Made by a program: the position numbers and the translations under genes
In this document: piece after piece, positions 1 through 6,362 of the stretch
How the letters are laid out: every line of letters begins with the position of its first letter
Position numbering within the stretch: the stretch's first letter is position 1
Assembly (NCBI GenBank): GCA_021828575.1
Contig: JAJZEL010000194.1
Span: 1-9,437 of the forward strand
Reading direction: 5' to 3'
Source: Pseudomonadota bacterium
GTDB taxonomy: Bacteria > Pseudomonadota > Gammaproteobacteria > Burkholderiales > Ferrovaceae
Length of the DNA stretch: 9,437 nucleotides
Notes under the pieces: model-generated
Told to the model about the DNA's origin: nothing
Seen by the model: only the letters and a program-made list of their open reading frames with translations
The model's database searches: none

Positions 1-149
1 CTTGCAAAATGGAGGGTGTCTCCATAATCCAGGAAGCTGAACAAGGTGTTGAGCTGATGGTACCCATCCGGACGCTGCCCCACCACACGCAGAAAAAGGT
101 TGATTTTGGCAGGTGCGGGAACCTGCCCAAGTTCAAGGTGTTCCACCAT
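1..149 (-). CDS. ispE: 4-diphosphocytidyl-2-C-methyl-D-erythritol kinase, N-terminal part (runs off window)
   Basis: This GHMP-family kinase phosphorylates CDP-methylerythritol in the MEP route to isoprenoid precursors and acts in the cytosol. Only the first 49 codons are present. The N-terminus contains PAPAKINLFLRVV followed by RPDGYHQL, the family hallmark: a substrate-binding Lys-Ile-Asn segment and the Gly-Tyr-His element. I chose the ATG at 149, which lies inside the end of lolB and gives a 17-nt overlap; the GTG at 146 is the next in-frame alternative. No strong ribosome binding site precedes either, so translation is probably coupled to lolB. lolB next to ispE is a common proteobacterial arrangement. 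Identity is secure from the motif; the kinase and ATP-binding domains lie outside the window and cannot be judged. Confidence 0.93.
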   Translation of the reverse strand, partial: MVEHLELGQVPAPAKINLFLRVVGQRPDGYHQLNTLFSFLDYGDTLHFA

Positions 150-741
150 TGCCCTGTTCGACCACCCAGCGGTCTACATGCAATTTCAGTAGGAGGTCGC
201 CATGCTTCATGGACAGTTGACCGGGAACAATCTGACCACCCACTTGCCGCCATGACCCGTAGCTGACCTGCCAGCCCTCCTGGGTCAGAGACGCCACATG
301 CCCGTCGCCATCACGGACCACCTGGGCCATGGGAGCCCCAGGGGCTGGTTGCCCCAGAACCCACCAGGGCATGCCATCAAGCGGCAGCGTATAACCCAGT
401 AGCCCCTGCGTCAGACTTTCTGCATTGGAAGCCGTGTACTCCCGCTGACCGGACATCCAGAGGTGAATGAGCCCCGCACCGTCCCGATCCAGTTCTGCCA
501 CGGTAGTGCCCAGAGGAGAATAAATCACAAAATGCTGATGGATGCCCTGACTATCCCATTCGACCTTGCCGCTGTCAGAACCCGAAGGCTGACGAACAGC
601 CAGACGACCGGACAGATGAAAACCCCTCATTTTGCCCTGTCCTACGGATAAATCTCCCTCGGGTGCCGTGCCAAACACCGCACATCCTCCCAACCAGACA
701 GCCCAGATCATGCACCCAGCGGCAAGAAAGCGTGTCTTCAT
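133..741 (-). CDS. lolB: outer-membrane lipoprotein receptor LolB
   Basis: LolB accepts lipoproteins from the periplasmic carrier LolA and inserts them into the inner leaflet of the outer membrane. The 202-residue product starts with a lipoprotein signal peptide whose lipobox is LGGC at residues 17-20, so the mature protein begins at acylated Cys20. Family landmarks follow in order: GRLAV (45-49), a segment around QHFVIYSPLGTTVAEL (69-84), GMPWWVLGQPAPG (123-135), GWQVSYGSW (156-164) and DLLLKLHVDRW (182-192). Length matches the family. The ATG at 741 lies 4 nt after the stop of the upstream TPR gene, and the 3' end overlaps ispE by 17 nt, so it is one member of a co-transcribed run. Membership in the LolB family is clear; the function is inferred from the family. 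Confidence 0.93.
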   Translation of the reverse strand: MKTRFLAAGCMIWAVWLGGCAVFGTAPEGDLSVGQGKMRGFHLSGRLAVRQPSGSDSGKVEWDSQGIHQHFVIYSPLGTTVAELDRDGAGLIHLWMSGQREYTASNAESLTQGLLGYTLPLDGMPWWVLGQPAPGAPMAQVVRDGDGHVASLTQEGWQVSYGSWRQVGGQIVPGQLSMKHGDLLLKLHVDRWVVEQGNGGTP

Positions 742-745
742 GACC

Positions 746-2476
746 TCAGTGAAGATAACGACTGACCGTGGCTTTCAGGGTTTCGTTCTCCGGGTCGGTC
801 TTGAGACCTCCTTCCCAGGTTTTTCTGGCCGCTGCCTGGTCTCCAGACACCCATTGGGCTTCACCCAAGTGGGCCGCAATTTCCGGATCGTCCTGCAGTG
901 TGTAAGCTTGCTGGAGGGTTTCCACCGACTTCGTCAGATCTCCCATGCGAAATTGCACCCAACCCAGACTGTCGATAATGGAAGGGTCTTCTGGTGAAAG
1001 CATCAATGCCTTGTGGATCAAACCCTTGGCTTCGTTGAGTCGCAGACTGTGGTCTGCCAGACTGTAGCCCAGCGCGTTGTAAGCTTGGGCGTTTTGGGGT
1101 TTCAGGGCAATGACCCGTCGCAGGTCATGTTCGAGAACGTCCATGTGCCCCAGTTTGTCGGCCACGATGGCCCTTTCGTAGAGCAGGTCAGTATCGTCCG
1201 GCGTTGCCTTGAGAGCAGAGGTCAGGGTGTCGAAGGCTGCCTGATATTGCCCCGCGTCGCTCAGCATGGATTCCCGCGCCAGTATTTTCTGGTCACGTTG
1301 CTCCGGGGTGTTGGCAGGAATGGAATCCAGCAGGGCCAGCCCCTTGTCCAGCTGGTTCTGCCGAGCCCACATGTTCGCTTCTCTGATCCTGGCCACCATG
1401 TACTGATCGCCTTCTGTAACGGCACCGTACCACTGACCAGCCTCATCCCACTTTTTCTGCTCCTCGTAGGATTCGCCCAGATAGAGGCGCACCACGTTGG
1501 GATCGTGATAGCCCAGTTCCAGAGCTTTCTTGAACAATACGGTCGCTTGGGAATAGTCCTTGAGCTGCAGCGTCAATAACCCTACGGCCAGAGTCAGGTC
1601 GGGGTTTTTGGGCGCGCCCTTGAGCAACTGGTCAAACTGTTCCCGAGCAGCCGCGTAATCCTTGTTTTCCACCAAGTATCTGGCAAAGTACAGCTGAACA
1701 TCGCGGGCACCAGGATTTTTCTTCAGAAAACCTTGATAAAAATCACGGGCTTCATTGCGATGTCCCTGTTTCTGAAGCACCTCGCCCTCCAGCAGGGCAG
1801 CCGACTCCCAGTCCGGACGAATTTCCAGCGCAGTCCGGGATTCTTCCAGGGCCAGGGCAAGTTTTTTGGCTGCCAAGGCCTGAGTGCCTACCAGGTAATG
1901 ACTTTCTGCCATGTCCGGGTAGGGCTCCGCCAGTTTTTTGGCCAGGGCCAGAGCCCCTTCATGATCAGGATGCTGGGCCAGCACAAGGTCAAGATTCCTG
2001 AAGTCATTCAGGCGATCCTGTTTGTCATCAGCCAGGAGCTTTTCCCAAACACCCGACACATCCGGCATCTGGGCCTGGGAGAGCATGACGGCCGCCAGTA
2101 CCTCCCGGGCATTCGAGGAATGGGGATTGTCCCTGAGCCACAAACCAATGGCCTCGATGGCCGCCGGTTCGTCGTGGGAATAGAGGGATACTTCCACCGC
2201 CCGCCTGTCCACGCGGGGGTCATGGGTGACCTGAGCCAACTTGAGATAGAGGTCGCGGGCCAGTTCCGGATGGTCGCGTTGCAACGCCATCTCGGCCAGG
2301 AGAAACTGGTAGACCAGTTGCCCGTCCAGCTCCTGCGGCACAGAAGATGTCGTCCGGACTTCCTGTCCCTGTCCGGTCATCACGGGTTTTGCTGCCTGCG
2401 CCCAAAGCGGAACGGCGAGCAGGGCAATCGTCAGCCCCGGAAAGATGCGGGAAAAAAGCACTCTGGGCAACTTCAT
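746..2476 (-). CDS. exported tetratricopeptide-repeat protein, lolB-adjacent
   Basis: The 576-residue protein has a Sec-type signal peptide (basic MKLPR, hydrophobic core about 11-25, likely cleavage after AQA at residue 28) and is otherwise made of helical repeats. TPR-like units can be followed from about residue 50 to 115, 190 to 350 and 405 to 576. The best-formed copies are YNALGYSLADHSLRLNEAKG (about 466-485), then DSLGWVQFRMGDLTKSVETL and AAHLGEAQWVSGDQAAARKT. No enzymatic domain is visible. TPR proteins act as scaffolds; position directly before lolB suggests a role at the periplasmic face of the envelope, but this is inference. A similar TPR gene lies beside lolB in other proteobacteria. 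The ATG overlaps the ferredoxin stop by 4 nt (ATGA) and has no recognisable ribosome binding site, which points to translational coupling. Confidence 0.85.
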   Translation of the reverse strand: MKLPRVLFSRIFPGLTIALLAVPLWAQAAKPVMTGQGQEVRTTSSVPQELDGQLVYQFLLAEMALQRDHPELARDLYLKLAQVTHDPRVDRRAVEVSLYSHDEPAAIEAIGLWLRDNPHSSNAREVLAAVMLSQAQMPDVSGVWEKLLADDKQDRLNDFRNLDLVLAQHPDHEGALALAKKLAEPYPDMAESHYLVGTQALAAKKLALALEESRTALEIRPDWESAALLEGEVLQKQGHRNEARDFYQGFLKKNPGARDVQLYFARYLVENKDYAAAREQFDQLLKGAPKNPDLTLAVGLLTLQLKDYSQATVLFKKALELGYHDPNVVRLYLGESYEEQKKWDEAGQWYGAVTEGDQYMVARIREANMWARQNQLDKGLALLDSIPANTPEQRDQKILARESMLSDAGQYQAAFDTLTSALKATPDDTDLLYERAIVADKLGHMDVLEHDLRRVIALKPQNAQAYNALGYSLADHSLRLNEAKGLIHKALMLSPEDPSIIDSLGWVQFRMGDLTKSVETLQQAYTLQDDPEIAAHLGEAQWVSGDQAAARKTWEGGLKTDPENETLKATVSRYLH

Positions 2477-2736
2477 GAGGCGGCACGCTTTTTCGTCATC
2501 AGCTGCTCATATTTCCCCTGCAGTTGTTCCCGGGATTCCTGGCGCTGGGGATTGACCGGAATGCAGTCCACGGGACAAACCTCCCTGCACTGAGGAGTAT
2601 CGTAGTGCCCCACACATTCCGTGCATTTGTTCGGGTCGATTTCATAGATCTCGGACCCTTGGGAAATGGCCTCGTTGGGACATTCGGGTTCGCATACATC
2701 ACAGTTGATGCATTCGTCTGTAATCATCAGAGCCAT
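2473..2736 (-). CDS. YfhL-type 2[4Fe-4S] ferredoxin
   Basis: This 87-residue cytosolic protein is an electron carrier of the Allochromatium-type (YfhL/AlvinFd) bacterial ferredoxin class. The first cluster motif is C9-x2-C12-x2-C15-x3-C19 (CINCDVCEPECP). The second is the long-loop form C38-x2-C41-x8-C50-x3-C54 followed by Pro, typical of this class, and there is a ninth cysteine at residue 58. A C-terminal helix rich in Gln, Glu and Lys (about 64-84) replaces a second domain. A clear AAGGA ribosome binding site (plus-strand 2744-2748) sits 7 nt before the ATG at 2736, 20 nt after the coaD stop, and the gene end overlaps the TPR gene. A ferredoxin of this type beside coaD is a known arrangement in proteobacteria; its redox partner cannot be seen here. 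Confidence 0.93.
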   Translation of the reverse strand: MALMITDECINCDVCEPECPNEAISQGSEIYEIDPNKCTECVGHYDTPQCREVCPVDCIPVNPQRQESREQLQGKYEQLMTKKRAAS

Positions 2737-2743
2737 AATTCCA

Positions 2744-2748
2744 ATCCT
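2744..2748 (-). promoter_or_regulatory. ribosome binding site of the ferredoxin gene
   Basis: AAGGA on the minus strand, 7 nt from the ATG at 2736. It is the clearest Shine-Dalgarno in the leftward run and supports that start; several neighbouring genes instead begin inside the preceding reading frame. Confidence 0.7.
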
Positions 2749-2756
2749 TGCTAATG

Positions 2757-3245
2757 CTAACGTGCCGTCTTCACATGCTGCTGCAACCGTTCCTGAACGT
2801 GGGGATTCACGAAAGCTCCCACATCCCCCCCCAGCAGGGCAATTTCCCGGACAATGGTGGACGACAGAAACATGTATTGGTCCGAAGGGGTGAGAAACAA
2901 GGTTTCGACCTGTGGATGCAGCTTGCGGTTCATTCCTGCCATCTGAAACTCGAAATCGAAGTCCGAAATGGCACGCAACCCCCTGAGAATCACGTTGGCG
3001 TGGGTTTCACGCAGGAAATCAGCCAGCAACCCTGTAAATCCTACCACTTCCACGCTTTTCATCGTGACGAAGGCCTGCCGGGCCATTTCCACCCGTTCTT
3101 CCATCGTGAACAGTGGCCGCTTGTTGCGGCTGTCCGCCACGGCCACCACTACGGTGTCAAACAGCCGCCCGGCCCGGCGCACCACATCTTCGTGCCCCAG
3201 GGTAAGGGGATCAAAAGTGCCCGCATATACGGCCCTGCAATTCAT
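2757..3245 (-). CDS. coaD: phosphopantetheine adenylyltransferase
   Basis: CoaD transfers AMP from ATP to 4'-phosphopantetheine, the penultimate step of coenzyme A synthesis, in the cytosol. The 162-residue product has the nucleotidyltransferase motif GTFDPLTLGHED at 9-20, with Thr10 and His18 in the positions of the catalytic pair. Lys42, the RGLRAISDFDFEFQ segment at 88-101 and the ATP-contacting SSTIVRE at 128-134 are also present. The reading frame is open for 25 more codons upstream, but homology begins at MNCRAVYAGTFDP, so I placed the start at the ATG at 3245. That ATG overlaps the rsmD stop (ATGA), and the length then fits the family (about 160 residues). rsmD-coaD is a widely conserved pair. 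Confidence 0.96.
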   Translation of the reverse strand: MNCRAVYAGTFDPLTLGHEDVVRRAGRLFDTVVVAVADSRNKRPLFTMEERVEMARQAFVTMKSVEVVGFTGLLADFLRETHANVILRGLRAISDFDFEFQMAGMNRKLHPQVETLFLTPSDQYMFLSSTIVREIALLGGDVGAFVNPHVQERLQQHVKTAR

Positions 3246-3793
3246 GCTGCATTGTCCCCCTGGGATTGAAACAACTGATAGGTGACCTGCCCGGCCCGGG
3301 AAGACCGGACTTCCCTCCACACCCGGGATTCTGACACACCCTGCGGGGTTTCACAGTACAACCAGCCTCCTGGTTCCAGGATACCCTGCATGCGAGGCAG
3401 GAGAGTGTCCATGAACCCGGCATCAAAAGGCGGATCAAGAAAAATCACGTGAAACCGTTCCTGTACTCCGTTCAACCAGCGCAATGCGTCTGCCCCCACC
3501 ACCTCGGCCCCCCGAGCGTCCAGGCGTGCCTTGTTGTCCATGAGGGACTGAATGGCTGGACGCGCCTTTTCCACCATCACCATCCGCTCTGCCCCCCGGG
3601 ACAAGGCCTCAAAGCCCAGCGCCCCACTGCCAGCAAAAAGATCCAGGCCATGCAACCCGGTCATGTCCTGTCCAAGCCAGTTGAACAAGGTTTCCCTCAC
3701 CCGGTTGGGCGTCGGCCGCAATCCTTCCAGAGATGGAAAATGCAAGCGACGCCCCCTCCATTGCCCTCCGATGATGCGAACCTCACCACTCAT
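3242..3793 (-). CDS. rsmD: 16S rRNA (guanine(966)-N(2))-methyltransferase RsmD
   Basis: RsmD methylates G966 of 16S rRNA in the assembled small subunit, using S-adenosylmethionine. The 183-residue protein begins with the family N-terminus (VRIIGGQWRGRRL, 5-17) and the RPTPNRVRETLFNWL segment (26-40). The SAM-binding motif LDLFAGSGALGFEALSRGA (50-68) and the catalytic motif IV DPPF (120-123) follow; motif IV marks amino-group methyltransferases. Length is normal. It is the first gene of the leftward run and stands 48 nt from the divergent ftsY. A GGGAG 12 nt before the ATG (plus-strand 3806-3810) is a possible, somewhat distant ribosome binding site. The stop overlaps the coaD start by 4 nt. 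Confidence 0.96.
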   Translation of the reverse strand: MSGEVRIIGGQWRGRRLHFPSLEGLRPTPNRVRETLFNWLGQDMTGLHGLDLFAGSGALGFEALSRGAERMVMVEKARPAIQSLMDNKARLDARGAEVVGADALRWLNGVQERFHVIFLDPPFDAGFMDTLLPRMQGILEPGGWLYCETPQGVSESRVWREVRSSRAGQVTYQLFQSQGDNAA

Positions 3794-3841
3794 TTGGGTT
3801 AGAATCTCCCGGCTATCCTGCGTAAACCATCATATTGCCTC
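3794..3841. promoter_or_regulatory. divergent rsmD / ftsY intergenic promoter region
   Basis: This 48-nt gap must hold or border the start signals of two divergent runs of genes. On the minus strand TATGAT (3829-3834) matches the -10 consensus at five of six positions and would give a leader of about 29 nt for rsmD, but no good -35 is seen. On the plus strand TAGAAT (3800-3805, five of six) and TATCCT (3814-3819) are the only -10-like hexamers for ftsY, again without a clear -35. The assignments are guesses from consensus matching. Confidence 0.35.
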
Positions 3842-4792
3842 ATGTTCGGCTTTTTCAGGAAATCTTCCCAAACCCCAGAACCCCCATCAGAAGGCTGGTG
3901 GAACCGCCTGACCTCCGGGTTGAGCCACAGTCGGACAAAGCTGACGCAAGGTCTTGGAGGCCTGTTCAGCCGACCGCTGGATGATGCCTGGTTTGAATCT
4001 ATGGAAGAGGCCCTCATCAGCGCAGACGTGGGAGCGCGCACCAGCCAGACGCTCATCAACGACCTGAAACGCGAAGCCCGTCAGCAGCACATCAAGGACG
4101 CCAGCGAACTCAAGCCTCTGCTCAAGACTGCCCTGGTCAACCTGCTGCAACCCCTGGAACGCCCCATGGACAACCGGGCGCATCATCCTTTCGTCATCCT
4201 GTTCGTGGGCGTCAACGGCGCGGGCAAAACCACCACCATCGGGAAACTGGCACAGCATTTCCAGCAACTGGGCCATAGCGTACTGCTCGCGGCCGGCGAC
4301 ACGTTCCGCGCCGCAGCCGTCGCCCAATTGCTGGAATGGGGAGAACGCAACCAGGTGCCCGTCATCACTCAGGAAAAGGGAGATTCTGCCGCTGTCATTT
4401 TTGATGCCATCCACGCAGCCAGGGCTCGCAACATTGACGTGGTCCTGGCTGACACGGCCGGGCGGCTTCCCACCCAGTTGCACCTGATGGAAGAAATCCG
4501 CAAAGTCAGACGAGTCGTGACCAAGGCAGACCCTTCTGCCCCCCACGAGGTTCTGCTGGTCCTGGATGCCGGCACTGGGCAGAATGCCCTGGCACAGGTA
4601 CGGGCGTTTGATGAAGCCATACAGTTGACCGGGTTGGTGGTGACCAAGCTGGATGGCACCGCGCGAGGGGGTATGCTGGTAACCCTGGCCGGGGAGCATC
4701 CCATACCCATCCGCTTCATTGGCGTAGGAGAAGGCCTGGAAGACCTGCTGCCATTCGATGCCCGCAGTTTTGTGGACGCACTGGTAGAATGA
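3842..4792 (+). CDS. ftsY: signal recognition particle receptor FtsY
   Basis: FtsY is the membrane-associated SRP GTPase that docks ribosome-nascent-chain complexes at the Sec translocon. The 316-residue protein has the NG core. The helical N domain lies at about 20-108. The GTPase motifs are GVNGAGKTT (123-131, P-loop), DTFRAAA (153-159), DTAGR (204-208), TKLDG (268-272) with TARGG, and the C-terminal GVGEGLEDLLPF (294-305). The highly charged A domain found in enterobacterial FtsY is missing; only about 20 residues precede the N domain, beginning with MFGFFRK, so membrane contact probably relies on this short amphipathic start. The ATG at 3842 fits the usual MFGFF start, but no Shine-Dalgarno is visible before it. 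The stop overlaps the ftsE start (ATGA). Confidence 0.97.
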   Translation: MFGFFRKSSQTPEPPSEGWWNRLTSGLSHSRTKLTQGLGGLFSRPLDDAWFESMEEALISADVGARTSQTLINDLKREARQQHIKDASELKPLLKTALVNLLQPLERPMDNRAHHPFVILFVGVNGAGKTTTIGKLAQHFQQLGHSVLLAAGDTFRAAAVAQLLEWGERNQVPVITQEKGDSAAVIFDAIHAARARNIDVVLADTAGRLPTQLHLMEEIRKVRRVVTKADPSAPHEVLLVLDAGTGQNALAQVRAFDEAIQLTGLVVTKLDGTARGGMLVTLAGEHPIPIRFIGVGEGLEDLLPFDARSFVDALVE

Positions 4793-5454
4793 TTGTCCTG
4801 GATGCAGTGGACAAGGTGTACGGTCAGGATCGGAAACCCGCCCTTGACCAGGTGTCCCTGACATTTCCGGACGGCGAAATGACCTGCCTTTCCGGCCCGG
4901 CTGGCGCAGGAAAAACCACCCTGCTGCGATTGCTTGCAGGCATGGAGACCCCTTCGAGAGGCACCGTGACCTTTAACGGACAGGACATTTCCCGATTGAG
5001 CGGGACGGCCAGAAAGGGCTTGCGGCAACATGTGGGCTGGGTTTCTCGTCCCCCATTCCTTGTATCCTACTGGAACGTCGAGGCTAATGTGGCTTACCCT
5101 TTACGCCTTTCCGGGGTTCCGGAAAGCATCATCACCCAACGTGTGCGCACGGCCATGCAACGCACAGGACTGGACACTCTGCGCACCAGGCGTGCTGGCA
5201 CCCTGACCATCAGCGAACGCCAACGACTGGCACTGGCCCGGGCTTTCGTGAACCGACCTGGCCTGCTATTGGCCGATGATCCGTTTTTTTCCCTGGACGA
5301 TACCGAGTCTGCCCGCCTGATGGAAGCGCTGCAATTATTTAGTCTGGCAGGCATCACTGTGATTTTTTCAGCCAGCACAGCGCCCTTCCGGGTACATCCT
5401 ATGCGCGAGGTTCGCCTGCAAAAAGGACGCGTTCAACAGGATGCCGTCACATGA
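4789..5454 (+). CDS. ftsE: cell division ABC-type protein FtsE with degenerate ATPase motifs
   Basis: FtsE normally forms with FtsX an ABC-type complex at the divisome that drives peptidoglycan hydrolase activation through ATP hydrolysis. Position between ftsY and ftsX, ATGA overlaps on both sides and length (221 residues, equal to the family) identify it. The Walker A motif GPAGAGKTT (36-44) and D-loop Leu-Asp-Asp (169-171) are intact. Other motifs are not. The Q-loop Gln is Arg87, the LSGGE signature is LTISE (139-143), the Walker B catalytic Glu is Asp164 (LLLADDP), and the switch His is replaced by Ser196 in IFSAST. The frame is open with no frameshift, so this looks like a retained but catalytically altered protein rather than a decayed gene. 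It may still bind nucleotide. Assignment as FtsE is firm from synteny; its ATPase activity is doubtful. Confidence 0.9.
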   Translation: MIVLDAVDKVYGQDRKPALDQVSLTFPDGEMTCLSGPAGAGKTTLLRLLAGMETPSRGTVTFNGQDISRLSGTARKGLRQHVGWVSRPPFLVSYWNVEANVAYPLRLSGVPESIITQRVRTAMQRTGLDTLRTRRAGTLTISERQRLALARAFVNRPGLLLADDPFFSLDDTESARLMEALQLFSLAGITVIFSASTAPFRVHPMREVRLQKGRVQQDAVT

Positions 5455-6362
5455 AAACCTGGCTATACCAGCATCTGTATGCCCAGCGCCAGTCCCGCCG
5501 CTGGTTCTGGGGTTCTCCGCTACGCGAACTGGTGCGCTTGCTGGTGCTTGGAATGCTGCTGGCTGCGTTTACCGGCTTGTCACTGCTGGCCGACGACTTC
5601 ACCCAACCCCCGGGCGAAGTGATCTGGCTGGAACCCACCATCGTGGTCTTCATGAAGCCTGAAGCCAGCGAACCTGAAGTGCGGGCTGTGTGGGATACAC
5701 TGGCGGCGCGCAGCGAAGTGCGCACTTTCCGTTATGTGTCCCGCGATGATGCCCTGAAGGAACTGCAGTCCGCGCCTGGACTCCAGGGTGCGCTAAGCAA
5801 CCTCAAGGACAATCCGTTGCCCGCCACTTTCGTGATTCGTGCACGCGACACCACACCCGCTGGACTGACCGCCCTGAAACGCTTTCTTGAAGCCCAGAAA
5901 CAGGTGGACCGCGTACAACTGGACGAAAGCTGGGCCAAACGCCGCGAAACCCTCCTTGACAGTCTTTGGGGAGCGGCCAAGGACGTCTGGGCGTTCCTGG
6001 GCACGCTACTCGTTGTCTTGTTGTTCGACAATACCGTCAGTCTCTGGCAGCGTGAGCGTGAAGAGGCGCTGGTGGCCCGCTCATTGGGTGCCACCCCACG
6101 GCAGGTTCGTCGTCCCTTCCTGTACCATGCCCTGGCACAAGGCATTCTGGGTGGCACCATGGCAGGCGCCTTGTTGTGGTGGAGTATCCATGTGCTCAAT
6201 GACATGATGCCCATCGTAAACGCTCTGTTCCACTTGTCGTGGAATATACCGATTCCTGGCGTGCGGGGAGTGGTTGGCCTGATGGTGATCAGCGGTCTGG
6301 CCAATGTACTGGTCGGGCGTCTGGCCCTCATTTACCTGCAGTGGCAGCAGGAACCGGAATAA
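5451..6362 (+). CDS. ftsX: cell division permease-like protein FtsX
   Basis: FtsX is the membrane partner of FtsE; its periplasmic loop recruits a murein hydrolase activator in species studied. The 303-residue protein has the family plan: a cytoplasmic start, TM1 (about 28-46), a periplasmic domain (about 50-175) and three further membrane segments (about 179-198, 225-248, 271-297). Recognisable family elements are IVVFMKP (64-70), YVSRDDAL (95-102), NPLPATFVIRA (121-131), NTVSLWQREREEALVARSLG (194-213, the cytoplasmic loop that contacts FtsE) and RRPFLYHALAQGILGG (220-235). The ATG at 5451 overlaps the ftsE stop (ATGA). The 3' end overlaps the convergent lrp-type gene by 35 nt. An rpoH gene, which follows ftsX in many proteobacteria, is absent here. 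Confidence 0.93.
   Translation: MKTWLYQHLYAQRQSRRWFWGSPLRELVRLLVLGMLLAAFTGLSLLADDFTQPPGEVIWLEPTIVVFMKPEASEPEVRAVWDTLAARSEVRTFRYVSRDDALKELQSAPGLQGALSNLKDNPLPATFVIRARDTTPAGLTALKRFLEAQKQVDRVQLDESWAKRRETLLDSLWGAAKDVWAFLGTLLVVLLFDNTVSLWQREREEALVARSLGATPRQVRRPFLYHALAQGILGGTMAGALLWWSIHVLNDMMPIVNALFHLSWNIPIPGVRGVVGLMVISGLANVLVGRLALIYLQWQQEPE

Noticed and set aside
1733..2593. A 286-codon open frame on the plus strand opposite the TPR and ferredoxin genes.
   Set aside because: It spans the junction of two well-supported minus-strand genes and shows no motif; it is a shadow of their codon pattern.
3246..3320. A 25-codon N-terminal extension of CoaD.
   Set aside because: The extension lies wholly within rsmD in another frame, is not similar to CoaD, and the ATG at 3245 gives the normal family length with an ATGA junction.
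3887..4864. A 325-codon open frame on the minus strand across ftsY and the start of ftsE.
   Set aside because: It lies antisense to a clear FtsY with every GTPase motif, has no recognisable domain, and has the uneven composition expected of an open antisense frame in GC-rich DNA.
4789..5454. ftsE as a pseudogene.
   Set aside because: The frame is complete, of family length, and coupled at both ends; the substitutions are confined to amino-acid changes with no stop or frameshift. Altered function fits better than decay, though decay is not excluded.
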